Source: Planctomycetaceae bacterium
GTDB taxonomy: Bacteria > Planctomycetota > SZUA-567
Length of the DNA: 64,000 nt
Assembly (NCBI GenBank): GCA_021205245.1
Contig: JAJPXZ010000173.1
Span: 1 to 64,000 of the forward strand
Reading direction: 5' to 3'
In this document: piece by piece, positions 49,952 to 59,926 of the stretch
Numbering within the stretch: the first letter of the stretch is position 1
Layout: the number at the start of each line of letters is the position of its first letter
Notes under the pieces: generated by a model
The model's database searches: none
What the model was told of the DNA's origin: nothing
What the model saw: only the letters and a program-made list of their open reading frames with translations
Translations under genes and position numbers: made by a program

Positions 49952-50860
49952 TTACATCGCGCTTTTGAAGGATTTGATAAAGCTGCCGAGCAGCGGTTTT
50001 TTGCTAGTGTTCCGTTTTCTGACAATGCTCACCTTCCAGTCCGGAAGGGTCGGCGCGGTGGTGAAAAATCGCGGCGCCGGCGGCTCGATTGGCGAAAGCG
50101 CGTACGACAGTGGCACGAAGGCCACGCCGACGTCGTGGGACGCAAGATGGATGGCGGTGGATACGCTGGCGGTAGTGACGGCGATATCCGGCGCTATTTT
50201 TTCAGCCTTGAAGAAGGCGTCGGCCGAGTCCCGAAGGCGCATGTGTTCCTGTGACAGGATGAACTTGGCGTCAACGAGGGAGGCTGGAGCGATGTACGGA
50301 TAGTCCTCGCCGTCGCGCGTTACGGCCTGATCGCAGAGCGGATTGTCTGGTGCAATCGCGAGGAGAATTTCCTCGTAAAATAACACCTCGTATAACAACG
50401 AGCGGTTCCGCCGCGTTTCGACAATGACGGCGACGTCTATGCCGCCATCCACAAGAAGGTTTTCCAATACAGACGAAGTCTCGGTATGGATAACCACCTC
50501 GATCTGCGGGTTGTCGCGGCTAAAGATCGGCAATACCTTCGGGACCAGACTTTTGCTAAAAGTATAGGAAATGCCGAAGTGGACCCGTCCGGCACTACCC
50601 TGCGATATGGCATGGAGTTCGGCGTCCATCTCATGCTTGATGCGAAGCAGTCGGCGGGTGATTTCGGAAAAGTTCTCCCCCGCTTCGGTGAGGTGCAATC
50701 CGTGCTGAACCCGGGCGAAGAGTGGGCAGCCGGTTTTTTCTTCCAGCTTGGCGAGTGTTTTCGACAAAGTCGACTGGCTGACGATGAGTTTTTCAGCCGC
50801 GCGCGAGAGGTTTTTTTCGCTGGCCATGGCGGCAAAATATTCGAGTTCCCTGAAATCCAT
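49952..50860 (-). CDS. LysR family transcriptional regulator
   Basis: MDFRELEYFAAMASEKNLSRAAEKLIVSQSTLSKTLAKLEEKTGCPLFAR. Confidence 0.93.
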   Translation of the reverse strand: MDFRELEYFAAMASEKNLSRAAEKLIVSQSTLSKTLAKLEEKTGCPLFARVQHGLHLTEAGENFSEITRRLLRIKHEMDAELHAISQGSAGRVHFGISYTFSKSLVPKVLPIFSRDNPQIEVVIHTETSSVLENLLVDGGIDVAVIVETRRNRSLLYEVLFYEEILLAIAPDNPLCDQAVTRDGEDYPYIAPASLVDAKFILSQEHMRLRDSADAFFKAEKIAPDIAVTTASVSTAIHLASHDVGVAFVPLSYALSPIEPPAPRFFTTAPTLPDWKVSIVRKRNTSKKPLLGSFIKSFKSAM

Positions 50861-50895
50861 CTTCCAACCACCTCTCTCTACCATTCCCAGCGGTT

Positions 50896-51789
50896 CTATC
50901 GGGCAAAATCCAAAACCAGCTTGGTGAAGTGTTCGGTGGCCTCATCGGGCCTGACATTTTTCAACCGGGTGAAATACACATCCATGACCACCGGGTCGCC
51001 GACAGAATAGAACGCCGGCGCTTCGGAAAAGCGGAAATGCCGTGTTCCCGTGGCTGGTGCGAAGCTGACGCCTGCGCCGGTGGCGGCAACGCGTATGGCG
51101 GTGAGAACGCTCCGGGTTTGCATCAAGATGCGGGGCGCGATTTTTTCCCGGGCGAGGAGTTCGTCCGACAGGACCCGGGTGCGCTGGTATGGGAAAAGCC
51201 GGATAAAGGAATCCCCGCTCAGCAGGTTGATATCGACCCACGGTTTGAAACAATCCTGCTTCCACACCGCATGTTCCGAGACGGGATGGTCCCGCGAGGT
51301 GACCAGCAGGATTTCGTCCCGCATCAACGGCACCTGGAAGAATTCGTTGCCTGGCAGCACGCTTGTCGTCACGGCGAGATCGGCCTGGCCACTGCGAAGA
51401 AGTTCCGCCGTGTCGTTCGATTCGATCATCATGAGGTTGACGTTGGGATGGGCGATGCGGAACTGGCGAATGGCGAAGGGATGGATATAACTGCCCTCGA
51501 ATGGTGGACACGTCACGCGGAGAAAACGGTCGGCCTCACGCGGCGCGACTTTTTCCAATTCACCGGCGATGCTTTCGATCTGCCGTGCATAGGCGATGAA
51601 TCGCTCGCCCGCATAGGTCGGTACGTAGCCGCCCTCACCCCGCTCGAATAGTTCCACGCCGAGGTTGTCCGAAAGATTCCGCAGATAGGTCGTCAAGGAC
51701 GGCTGGGAAATACCCAACGTTTTGGCAGCCGAAGAAATACTGCCGTTCTCCACCACCGCCATGACATACCGCATTGATTTGAAATCCAT
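50896..51789 (-). CDS. LysR family transcriptional regulator
   Basis: MDFKSMRYVMAVVENGSISSAAKTLGISQPSLTTYLRNLSDNLGVELFERG. Confidence 0.93.
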   Translation of the reverse strand: MDFKSMRYVMAVVENGSISSAAKTLGISQPSLTTYLRNLSDNLGVELFERGEGGYVPTYAGERFIAYARQIESIAGELEKVAPREADRFLRVTCPPFEGSYIHPFAIRQFRIAHPNVNLMMIESNDTAELLRSGQADLAVTTSVLPGNEFFQVPLMRDEILLVTSRDHPVSEHAVWKQDCFKPWVDINLLSGDSFIRLFPYQRTRVLSDELLAREKIAPRILMQTRSVLTAIRVAATGAGVSFAPATGTRHFRFSEAPAFYSVGDPVVMDVYFTRLKNVRPDEATEHFTKLVLDFAR

Positions 51790-51859
51790 CGCCGTTTCCC
51801 CACCGGATGAAATTCGTCTTTCTATAATGGTAGCGGATGGGTTCGCGAGAGGCCATAGG

Positions 51860-52054
51860 TTTTTGTCATACTTGAATAGGATTAACTCATTGGCAGCTCG
51901 TCGGGCCAGCGTGTATACTCAAATTACCGAGAGGACAAACGCGAAAGAAGCGCAAAAGCCGCCCTGGAAATGCTTCATATCGGAACAAATTTGCGCTCAG
52001 TGGGAAAACTTCAGGGTATAGTTTTTTGTCATACCCGTTATAGATTTTTGTCAT
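51860..52054. promoter_or_regulatory. Three TTTTTGTCAT(AC) direct repeats in the LysR/ALDH intergenic region
   Basis: 51860-51871, 52023-52034, 52045-52054; last two spaced 22 bp. Confidence 0.5.
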
Positions 52055-52271
52055 TGGCATGTAGCCCCGCTAGCGGCTACACTGATAGTGTCCCAAGCTA
52101 AACGGCTATATCCTAACCAGGCACACTTCACGTTATTGCAGCCACATCACTGAAGCACATCCTATCGACCACGTCACCCATACTGCGTCACTACGCGGCG
52201 CGGGAGCGCACGAACCGTGTCAAAACCGTCGTCCCTTGTGGACGTATTCCCTGACTGGAGGATTATTCGAG

Positions 52272-53729
52272 ATGGCAGACGTTAAGAAGTATATGAACTT
52301 TATCGACGGCAAATGGACCGCCCCCACCACGAACGAATACTACGATAATATCAATCCCGCGAACCGCGACGACGTCATCGGCAAATACCCTCTCTCAGCC
52401 AAGAAGGATGTCGATACGGCAATAGATAGCTGCCAGCGCGCTTTCAAGGTCTGGAGCAAGATGCTGGTCGGAGAACGGGAAAAGATTATAAACAAGTTCG
52501 TCGAACTCCTCGACGCGAACAAGCAGAAGATTGGCGAGATGCTCACCCGCGAACAAGGCAAGACGCTGAAGGAAGCTTTGGGCGAACCGACTCGCGGCGT
52601 TGTCGAATGCCGGTATTTCATGGGCGAAGGCACCCGCCTCGAAGGCATCACCATGCCGTCCGACCGTCCCGGCGTCATGTCGGTAGCGCAACGGGTTCCG
52701 CTGGGCGTGGTCGCCGCCATCGCGCCGTGGAATTTCCCCTTCCTCACCCCGCTTCGCAAAATCATGCCCGCCCTGGTCTGCGGCAACACGGTGATTTTCA
52801 AGCCCGCGTTCGAGACCCCCCAGTGCGGCGTCATGCTTATGGAATTGTTCGAACAGGCAGGCCTGCCCGCCGGCGTCGTCAACATGGTTATCGGCAAGGG
52901 CAGCGTCATGGGCGACGCCATATCGTCGAATCCGCTGGTTCGCGGCATCACCTTTACCGGGTCCACCGGAGTCGGCCAGCGCATTAACGAAACCGCCGCC
53001 AAGAACTTCACCAAGGTCCAGTTGGAGATGGGCGGCAAGAATCCTTCCGTCGTCGCCAACTATTCGAAGCTTGCCGCCGCCGCCAAGCAGCTCGCCGGCG
53101 CGGCCTACGCCCTCGCCGGTCAGCGCTGCACTTCCATCAGCCGGGTCATCGTCCTCGAGGATCAGGCGGAAGAGTTCGAAAACTATCTCGCTGAAGAAAC
53201 CACCAAGTTCGTTATGGGCGACGGCATGGACCCCAAGGTCACCATCGGCCCGGTCATGAATCAGAAAGCCTGCGATGATATCTTGGGCTACATCCAGTCC
53301 GCCAAGGACGAAGGCGCCACCATCCGCGTCGGCGGCAAACAACTCACCGGCGGCATCTACGACAAGAGCTGCTGGATTGAGCCGACCCTCATCACCAACG
53401 TGACGCCGAAAATGAAGGTGGCGATTGACGAAATCTTCGGGCCGGTCCTCGTCGTCCTCCGCGCCAAGAATTTTGAAGAAGCGGTCGCCATGGCCAACGA
53501 CACCAAGTACGGCCTCGCCTCGTCCATCTTCACAGACGACCTCGACAAGATTTACTACTTCGTCCAGGAAATCGAATCCGGCATGGTCCACATCAACCAC
53601 GGAACAGTCACCGACGGCACCATGCCGTTCGGCGGGGTCAAGCAGTCCGGTATCGGTCAGTTCTCAAAGGGCAAGACCAACAAGGACTTCTTCACCCAGT
53701 ACAAGGTCGTGTACACGAAGTACGTCTAA
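52272..53729 (+). CDS. NAD(P)-dependent aldehyde dehydrogenase (succinate-semialdehyde/lactaldehyde DH-like)
   Basis: VQLEMGGKNPSVV (Glu), AGQRCTSISR (Cys), AIAPWNFPFLTPLRKIMPAL. Confidence 0.93.
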   Translation: MADVKKYMNFIDGKWTAPTTNEYYDNINPANRDDVIGKYPLSAKKDVDTAIDSCQRAFKVWSKMLVGEREKIINKFVELLDANKQKIGEMLTREQGKTLKEALGEPTRGVVECRYFMGEGTRLEGITMPSDRPGVMSVAQRVPLGVVAAIAPWNFPFLTPLRKIMPALVCGNTVIFKPAFETPQCGVMLMELFEQAGLPAGVVNMVIGKGSVMGDAISSNPLVRGITFTGSTGVGQRINETAAKNFTKVQLEMGGKNPSVVANYSKLAAAAKQLAGAAYALAGQRCTSISRVIVLEDQAEEFENYLAEETTKFVMGDGMDPKVTIGPVMNQKACDDILGYIQSAKDEGATIRVGGKQLTGGIYDKSCWIEPTLITNVTPKMKVAIDEIFGPVLVVLRAKNFEEAVAMANDTKYGLASSIFTDDLDKIYYFVQEIESGMVHINHGTVTDGTMPFGGVKQSGIGQFSKGKTNKDFFTQYKVVYTKYV

Positions 53730-53802
53730 TTACGAATCGCACTGGCCGGCGGAATGGCTGCTCCGCACTGTTCCGCCGCCAAATAGAGAAGGAAGGCATT
53801 CC

Positions 53803-54477
53803 ATGATTCATGTGCGCACGAAATTTCAGCGGCCGGACGCGAAGGTGGTCGAGGCGTTCAAAAAGCACGCCAGCGCCACCGTTCACGAAGCCTCGGGCCG
53901 TAAGGGCTATATCGACTACCGCATTAAGCCCATCGCCACTGGCCTGCGGATTTGCGGACCGGCATTTACCTGCGAATGCGCGCCCGGCGACAATATGATG
54001 CTCCATAAAGCGCTCGAGCGGGCGCAGCCTGGCGACGTCATCGTGGCCACGACTGCCGGCGCGGAAGACTACGGGTATTTCGGCGACCTCATGGCAACGA
54101 GCGCATTGGCCCGCAAGGTCGCCGGGCTGGCCATCCAGGGTTGCATTCGCGACAGCGCCGAAATCATCGAAGCAGGCTTCCCAATCTTCTCCACCGGCAA
54201 GTGCATTCGCGGCACCGGCAAGGGCACCCTCGGCCTTATCAACTACCCGATATTCTTCGGCGGCTGCCAGATTGAACCAGGCGATATCATCATCGGCGAC
54301 GATGACGGCATGGTGGCGGTGAAGCTGGCCGATGCGGCAGAAATCCTGAAAAAGACCGAGGAGCGGGTCTCCAAGGAAGACGGCAAAGCGAAGACACTCG
54401 CGAGTGGTGTCTCCAGCGTCGAATTCAACAAGTTCGGCCCGATGTTCGAAAAGGCCGGCTTGGTCGAAGAAGAATAG
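53803..54477 (+). CDS. RraA family protein (HMG/CHA aldolase-like)
   Basis: GPAFTCECAPGDNMMLHKALERAQPGDVIVATT...FGDLMATSALARKVAGLAIQGCIRDSAEI. Confidence 0.9.
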   Translation: MIHVRTKFQRPDAKVVEAFKKHASATVHEASGRKGYIDYRIKPIATGLRICGPAFTCECAPGDNMMLHKALERAQPGDVIVATTAGAEDYGYFGDLMATSALARKVAGLAIQGCIRDSAEIIEAGFPIFSTGKCIRGTGKGTLGLINYPIFFGGCQIEPGDIIIGDDDGMVAVKLADAAEILKKTEERVSKEDGKAKTLASGVSSVEFNKFGPMFEKAGLVEEE

Positions 54478-54486
54478 GAAGACCTC

Positions 54487-55530
54487 ATGAAAATCGACGT
54501 TGCATCCCTGAGAAACGCGGCAATCACCATCCTGAAATCCTGCGGCGAATCCGACGAAGGCGCGGCCACCGTCGCCGATTCCATGATAATGGCCGACTCC
54601 CGTGGCATCACCACCCACGGCACCTATCTCCTCAGCCCCATCCGCAAGCGGGTCGATGCGAATCAGTTGCCGCTTCCCACCAAGGCGACCCTGACCGAGG
54701 ACAAGGGCTGCACCGCCGTCGTTGACGGTGGCGACGGCCTCGGCGCTATCGCCGGCAAGCTGGCGGTCGAGACCGCGGTGGCGAAGGCGAAGCAGGGCGG
54801 CGTGGCATCCGTTCTTATCCGCAACACCAACAATGTCGGTTCCCTCGCCTGCTATACGGAAGCTGCGGCGCGCCAGGGCATGATTGCCACAATGACCTGC
54901 AACGCAGCGCCCGCCATGTCCCCCTGGGGCGGAGCCGAACCTTTCCTCGGCACTAACCCCCTCGCCATGGCAATCTACACCGGCACCGACACGCTCTTTT
55001 CCGCCGACATGGCCTCGAGCGTTGTGGCGCGCGGCAAAATCCGCAAAGCGGCCCGGAACGGCGAGACCATTCCCAACAATTGGGCCATGGACGCGGACGG
55101 CAATTTCACCACCGATCCAAACGCCGCGCTGAAGGGGTGCCTGCTGCCAATGGGCGGTCCCAAGGGTTCGGCCATCGCCCTGTTTGTCGATATTTTCTCC
55201 GGCCTTCTCTCCGGTTCGCGGTACGCGCGGGATTTGAAAAGCTTCCACGCGCCCGAAGGTTCCACCGGCGTCGGCGCGGCCCTGACTGTTTTCAATATCG
55301 AAAACTTCATGCCGCTCGCGACCTTCAAGAACTTGATGCAGGACTACATCACTCAAATGAAAAGCCTGCCAAAAGCCAAGGGCTTTGACGAAATCTACCT
55401 GCCGGGCGAAATCGAACAAAATCGCGAACGCACCAGCCGTTCCGAAGGGGTCAACCTGGACGACAACGCGGTCAAGGCCATCGACGATTTGCTCGAAGCC
55501 GCCGGTTCGGCGCAACGCTTACAAAAATAA
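54487..55530 (+). CDS. Ldh family oxidoreductase (malate/L-lactate dehydrogenase-like, YlbC/YiaK type)
   Basis: ADSRGITTHGTYLL, NTNNVGSLACYTEAAARQGMIA, MGGPKGSAIALFVDIFSGLLSGS. Confidence 0.92.
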   Translation: MKIDVASLRNAAITILKSCGESDEGAATVADSMIMADSRGITTHGTYLLSPIRKRVDANQLPLPTKATLTEDKGCTAVVDGGDGLGAIAGKLAVETAVAKAKQGGVASVLIRNTNNVGSLACYTEAAARQGMIATMTCNAAPAMSPWGGAEPFLGTNPLAMAIYTGTDTLFSADMASSVVARGKIRKAARNGETIPNNWAMDADGNFTTDPNAALKGCLLPMGGPKGSAIALFVDIFSGLLSGSRYARDLKSFHAPEGSTGVGAALTVFNIENFMPLATFKNLMQDYITQMKSLPKAKGFDEIYLPGEIEQNRERTSRSEGVNLDDNAVKAIDDLLEAAGSAQRLQK

Positions 55531-55574
55531 CCTGTCTGTCATTTTTCCATTATTTCCCACTCAAGGAGAACACC

Positions 55575-55934
55575 ATGTCCAAATTAGTTTGGGTCGACAT
55601 CAAGGACGTCAAGGGCGAACGGCGCGATCCGCCGCGCACGAGCTGGATCCTCGTCTCGGAAAAGGTCTGCGGATCACAGAATTTGGCGATGGGCGTCAAC
55701 AAGACGCATCCGGGCGGGGAAGTGCCGCTGCACAAGCACGAGACCGAAGAAGAGGTCATGTATTTTATAAGCGGCAAGGGCCAGTTCATTACCGACGACG
55801 AGGTTATCGAATTGAAGCCCGGCATCTGCGTCTACAATCCTCCGGGCGGCAACCACAAGATCGTCAACACCGGCGACGAGGATCTGGAATTTGTCTGGAT
55901 CTACGCGCCGCAGCTCGCAGGCCATCGCAAGTAA
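55575..55934 (+). CDS. Cupin domain protein
   Basis: GGEVPLHKHETEEEVMYFISGKGQFITDDEVIELKPGICVYNPPGGNHKIVN. Confidence 0.9.
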   Translation: MSKLVWVDIKDVKGERRDPPRTSWILVSEKVCGSQNLAMGVNKTHPGGEVPLHKHETEEEVMYFISGKGQFITDDEVIELKPGICVYNPPGGNHKIVNTGDEDLEFVWIYAPQLAGHRK

Positions 55935-55970
55935 TTAACCACTATGACAGAGTCACATCAGGAGAGAACC

Positions 55971-56954
55971 ATGGAACTCGACGTCCCGAAAAATGAATGG
56001 ACCTTCCCCACCAAGGGTGCGATAGAATCCGAAGAAAAGCTGTACTACCACACCATGACCAAGAAGGATGTGGAAGAGAAGCTCAAGAAAAACGACATCA
56101 TCATCATTCCCGTCGGCTCGACGGAAAACCATGGCAACGCCGGCCCCATCGGCGAAGATACCTTTATTTGCACCCGCATGGCGGAAATGGTCGCCAGGAA
56201 AACCGGCGCCACCATCGCCTCGCCGGTGTGGTACGGCAGCCACCCGTTCCACCATATCGGCCAGCCCCTCACCGTGCCGCTTCCGGATTCGGTCTTTATC
56301 GACTACCTCCGCGCGATCATGACGGGGCTTTGGAACACCGGCTTCCGCAAACAGATTTTCGTCTCCATGCACGGCCAGGAATACTCCCTCCCCGTCGCTA
56401 TCCAAGAGTGGGGCAAACGCTACCAGGTTCCGGCGATGTTCTACTTCGTCGACGTCCCGCGCGTCATGGCGGAACTGCTGATGGACAAAAAGCACGGTGG
56501 CCCATATGACCGTCCGTTCCAGCACGCCTGCGAAGCCGAACAGTCGATTTCGATGGCCTTGTTCCCGGAATTTTGCGACCAGGAATCAGCCGAAAACACC
56601 GACATCAAGGGCATCCTGCCCCCGTTCCACGTCGACCGTGGCGGCGACATCTACGGCTACCCGATCCCCGGCCACTGCGTCATCGGCAACGCCGGCATCG
56701 AGTGTTACACCGCGCCGGAAGGCGTACTCGGCCATGCCAAGGACGCGGATCCGGAGAAGGCCAGGGCGTCTATCGAGCGCGTGTGCGATTATCTCGTCAA
56801 GCTCCATAACGACATCCTCGCCGCCTGCCCGGTCGGCACGCTGCCGCCAGCCGAGTTCATGAGCCAGCGGCCGAAGGAAGAGATCGAAGCCCTGTTGAAA
56901 GGCCCGATGGCCGAGGGCGGCCGCCATATCTATACCGTCGCCTGGCCGACCTGA
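55971..56954 (+). CDS. Creatininase family amidohydrolase; candidate 3-dehydro-scyllo-inosose hydrolase (IolN-like)
   Basis: IIIPVGSTENHGNAGPIGEDTFI, GSHPFHHIGQPLTVPL, HGQEY metal-site pattern of creatininase superfamily. Confidence 0.8.
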   Translation: MELDVPKNEWTFPTKGAIESEEKLYYHTMTKKDVEEKLKKNDIIIIPVGSTENHGNAGPIGEDTFICTRMAEMVARKTGATIASPVWYGSHPFHHIGQPLTVPLPDSVFIDYLRAIMTGLWNTGFRKQIFVSMHGQEYSLPVAIQEWGKRYQVPAMFYFVDVPRVMAELLMDKKHGGPYDRPFQHACEAEQSISMALFPEFCDQESAENTDIKGILPPFHVDRGGDIYGYPIPGHCVIGNAGIECYTAPEGVLGHAKDADPEKARASIERVCDYLVKLHNDILAACPVGTLPPAEFMSQRPKEEIEALLKGPMAEGGRHIYTVAWPT

Positions 56955-57228
56955 GTCTTGTAATCACCCACCCGGGGCGGCGGTCCGTCGCCGTCCCGGG
57001 TAATTTTTACCATGCAGTACGCGAAGCGGCGAACACCCTTGCCGCCGACGCGATACATGTGGACAATCGTCGACTTTTCCATGCGGATAATCAACAGACT
57101 CTCGACATGGTGTGCCGCGAAAACACGGAACTCAAAGAGCGGCAATCCTTCCGAAACTGATGAATAGAACCAGCGTCTCTTGACATTTTCCATACCGCGT
57201 TTTCCCAGCACGTGAGAGGAACATCATT

Positions 57229-58266
57229 ATGAAAGCACTTGTGTTTGTCGGCCCCCGCGACATGAAATACCAGGATGTACCTACTCCCGAACCCAAGGAG
57301 GGAGAAGTTCGCATACATGTCAAAGCGGTCTCCATTTGCGGCTCCGACTCCGGCGGGTACAAAGGCGGTTCGGCTATGCGCACGCCAGGCCTCATCATGG
57401 GTCACGAGTTTTCCGGTGTTATCGAAAAGCTTGGGGCAGGGGTAACCGGTCTGGAGGTTGGTCAGCGGGTCGGCACAGTGACGTGCCTTTTCTGCGAAAC
57501 CTGCCGCGATTGCGCCGACGGTCTCGGCAACGTGTGCATGAACCGCGCCATCATCGGCACCACCATGCCGAAGTATGGCCCGTATCAGGGCGCGATGTCG
57601 GATTACGTTATTGCACCCGCCAAGAAAATCATGCCGCTCCCCGATCACGTCTCCTTCAATGAAGCGGCGCTGATTGAACCTCTCGCCATATCGCTCCGCG
57701 CCGTCAAGCACGTCAAGGACATCAAGGGCAAGACCGTTGCAGTCTACGGAGCCGGCCCCATCGGTCTCCTCGCCATGCAGGTGCTTCGCGCCCGGGAAGC
57801 CGGTCGGATTATCGCTGTCGACATGGTGGATTCACGTCTCGAGATGGCGAAACAGTGCGGTGCCACCCATATCATCAATTCCAAAAATCAGAAGGTCGAA
57901 GAAATCATCGCCTCCATGACCGATAACGGCGGTGTCGACGTCGTCTTCGATGCCGTCGGCGCGCCGGCGACCATCAACGGCGGTGTGGAAATCGTTCGGT
58001 GCGGCGGCACCGTGGTTTGGATTGGCCTGGCTGTTCCGGTGTTCGAATTTGATTACAAACATGCGGTCTGCAAGGAAATCACCTTCCAGTGCAGCTACAT
58101 GTACACGACGGAGATGGAGGAGGGTCTCGACCTCATCGCCTCGGGCAAAATGGATGTGGCAAAAATCATCACCGGCGTCTACCCGATGAGCGAAGGCGGC
58201 AAACATTTCGAGCTGATCGCCAAGGGTGAAAGCAAAGACATCAAGATTATCCTCACCAACGATTAA
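57229..58266 (+). CDS. Zn-dependent alcohol/polyol dehydrogenase (MDR); candidate scyllo-inosose 3-dehydrogenase (IolM-like)
   Basis: SICGSDSGGYKGG, GHEFSGVIEKLG, CLFCETCRDCADGLGNVC, YGAGPIGLLAMQ. Confidence 0.82.
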   Translation: MKALVFVGPRDMKYQDVPTPEPKEGEVRIHVKAVSICGSDSGGYKGGSAMRTPGLIMGHEFSGVIEKLGAGVTGLEVGQRVGTVTCLFCETCRDCADGLGNVCMNRAIIGTTMPKYGPYQGAMSDYVIAPAKKIMPLPDHVSFNEAALIEPLAISLRAVKHVKDIKGKTVAVYGAGPIGLLAMQVLRAREAGRIIAVDMVDSRLEMAKQCGATHIINSKNQKVEEIIASMTDNGGVDVVFDAVGAPATINGGVEIVRCGGTVVWIGLAVPVFEFDYKHAVCKEITFQCSYMYTTEMEEGLDLIASGKMDVAKIITGVYPMSEGGKHFELIAKGESKDIKIILTND

Positions 58267-58404
58267 GCCGCCACGACAGGGTCACCACGCGTGGTTTGGC
58301 TGTGCTCGCTCCGCCGGTCGGTTATCGCTGCCGCCCCGATCGGCGGAACCGGGCGTTTCCATCACCGCGTCCTTTGCCGCAACCAAATAAGGAGATGCCT
58401 CGCC

Positions 58405-59208
58405 ATGAAAATGCGATTATCCTATTTCGGCTTTGCCAAAGATATCGACGATATCGACAAGGCCGGCTACGACTGCATCGAAATGCATATCAAGGAGGTG
58501 ATGGCGTTCAGCCAAAGCGAGTACGAAGAGGCCAAGCGCAAGCTCAAGGGCAGTGGCATAACCGCCGAAGTATTCGACAATCCCCTGCCTCTCGACAAGG
58601 TTGTGGCCAGTCCCGATTTCGACTGGGACTTTTACGTCGACTTTCTGAAAAAAGCGGTCGAGCGCACCGCCGCCATGGGCGCGCGCTACTATGTCTATGG
58701 CAATGGCAAAACCCGTTCCAGCCGTCCCGGGTCGACTGAAGCCGACGACATCAAGAAGAACGAAGACATGCTCGCCACCCTGTGTGAATTGGCAGCCCAG
58801 GCCAATATCACTATTCTCCTGGAACCGTTGGCGAAAAGCCTCTCGACCCGCTGGCTCGGCGTTCCGGAGAATTTCGCCTATGCCAAACAATCCGGCATTC
58901 CCAACCTGAAGACGCTGATTGATTACCGCTGGTTCCTCGAGGAAAAGCATCCGATCTCCATCATCGAGGAGTATGCGGACTTTATCCAGCACGTCCACAT
59001 CGACAACCCGCTGTCGCCCTTCCCGACGCGCATACCGCCGGCCATTGACGACGGGCATGATTATGGCCCGCTTTTCGATGCCCTGAAAAAGACCTGCTAT
59101 AAGGGAATATTGTCCATTGAGGCGAACACCACGACGGACTTCCCCGCCGATCTCAAACGTGGGCTTGATCTCATAGCCAGTCATGGAATTGAAGCGTACC
59201 GTTCCTAG
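58405..59208 (+). CDS. Sugar phosphate isomerase/epimerase (TIM barrel); candidate IolO-like epimerase
   Basis: ILLEPLAKSL, LIDYRWFLEEKHPISIIEEYADFIQHVHIDN, GILSIEANT. Confidence 0.8.
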   Translation: MKMRLSYFGFAKDIDDIDKAGYDCIEMHIKEVMAFSQSEYEEAKRKLKGSGITAEVFDNPLPLDKVVASPDFDWDFYVDFLKKAVERTAAMGARYYVYGNGKTRSSRPGSTEADDIKKNEDMLATLCELAAQANITILLEPLAKSLSTRWLGVPENFAYAKQSGIPNLKTLIDYRWFLEEKHPISIIEEYADFIQHVHIDNPLSPFPTRIPPAIDDGHDYGPLFDALKKTCYKGILSIEANTTTDFPADLKRGLDLIASHGIEAYRS

Positions 59209-59269
59209 CGCTTTTTAAAGAGAGATTGGTTCGCATTCAATTTAACACGCTAAAGAGGAGGTATTATCG

Positions 59270-59926
59270 ATGAGCGCATCAACAGAAAAGCCCCGGCCGA
59301 AGCACGGCTGGTGGGACGAAAATCTCGAAGAGGTCATCCTCGTTGTGCTCCTTGTCATCATGGCGGCGATTATGGGCGTGCAGGTATTTTCCCGGTACGC
59401 ATTGCGATCGTCCCTGGTTTGGTCGGAGGAGTTGACCCGGTACATGTTCATCTGGTCGGGTTTTCTTTCCATCGCCTATTGCGCCAGGAAGAAGTTAGGC
59501 CTGAGGGTCGATCTTCTCGTCGGGTATATGCCGGCAAAGATCGCCTTTGGCATGACGATTCTCGCCTTGATTCTCGAAGGCGCCCTTTTTGTGTACCTCC
59601 TGCCGTTCGCGTATCGCATCATGATGTTGGCGGTGAATACCGGCCGTTTAAGCCCGGCGACGCAGATCCCGATGTGGATGATGCAATCGGCGCCTTTCAT
59701 CGGTTTCGGTCTCGCCGCATTCCGCATTATCCAGCGTATTTATCGCGAGCTCTCAGCCAGCAAGATCGAAGCGCCGAAAACGCTGGAAGACGAAGCGGTA
59801 GCCCATTTCATTGAAGAAGCCAAGGAAGACCTCAAGGCCGGCCACACGACGGATGAATCCTTGCGGAAAAGCTGGACCATGCGCTTCACCAAGAAGTCAT
59901 CATCGAGAAGGGAGGACAAGAAATGA
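59270..59926 (+). CDS. TRAP transporter small permease (DctQ)
   Basis: MAAIMGVQVFSRYALRSSLVWSEELTRYMFIWSGFLSIAYCARKKLGLRVDLL. Confidence 0.92.
   Translation: MSASTEKPRPKHGWWDENLEEVILVVLLVIMAAIMGVQVFSRYALRSSLVWSEELTRYMFIWSGFLSIAYCARKKLGLRVDLLVGYMPAKIAFGMTILALILEGALFVYLLPFAYRIMMLAVNTGRLSPATQIPMWMMQSAPFIGFGLAAFRIIQRIYRELSASKIEAPKTLEDEAVAHFIEEAKEDLKAGHTTDESLRKSWTMRFTKKSSSRREDKK

Noticed and set aside
53692-55515. 607-aa minus-strand ORF
   Set aside because: Shadow ORF antisense to ALDH end, RraA and Ldh genes, which have clear family motifs and RBS; antisense ORFs are expected at this GC content
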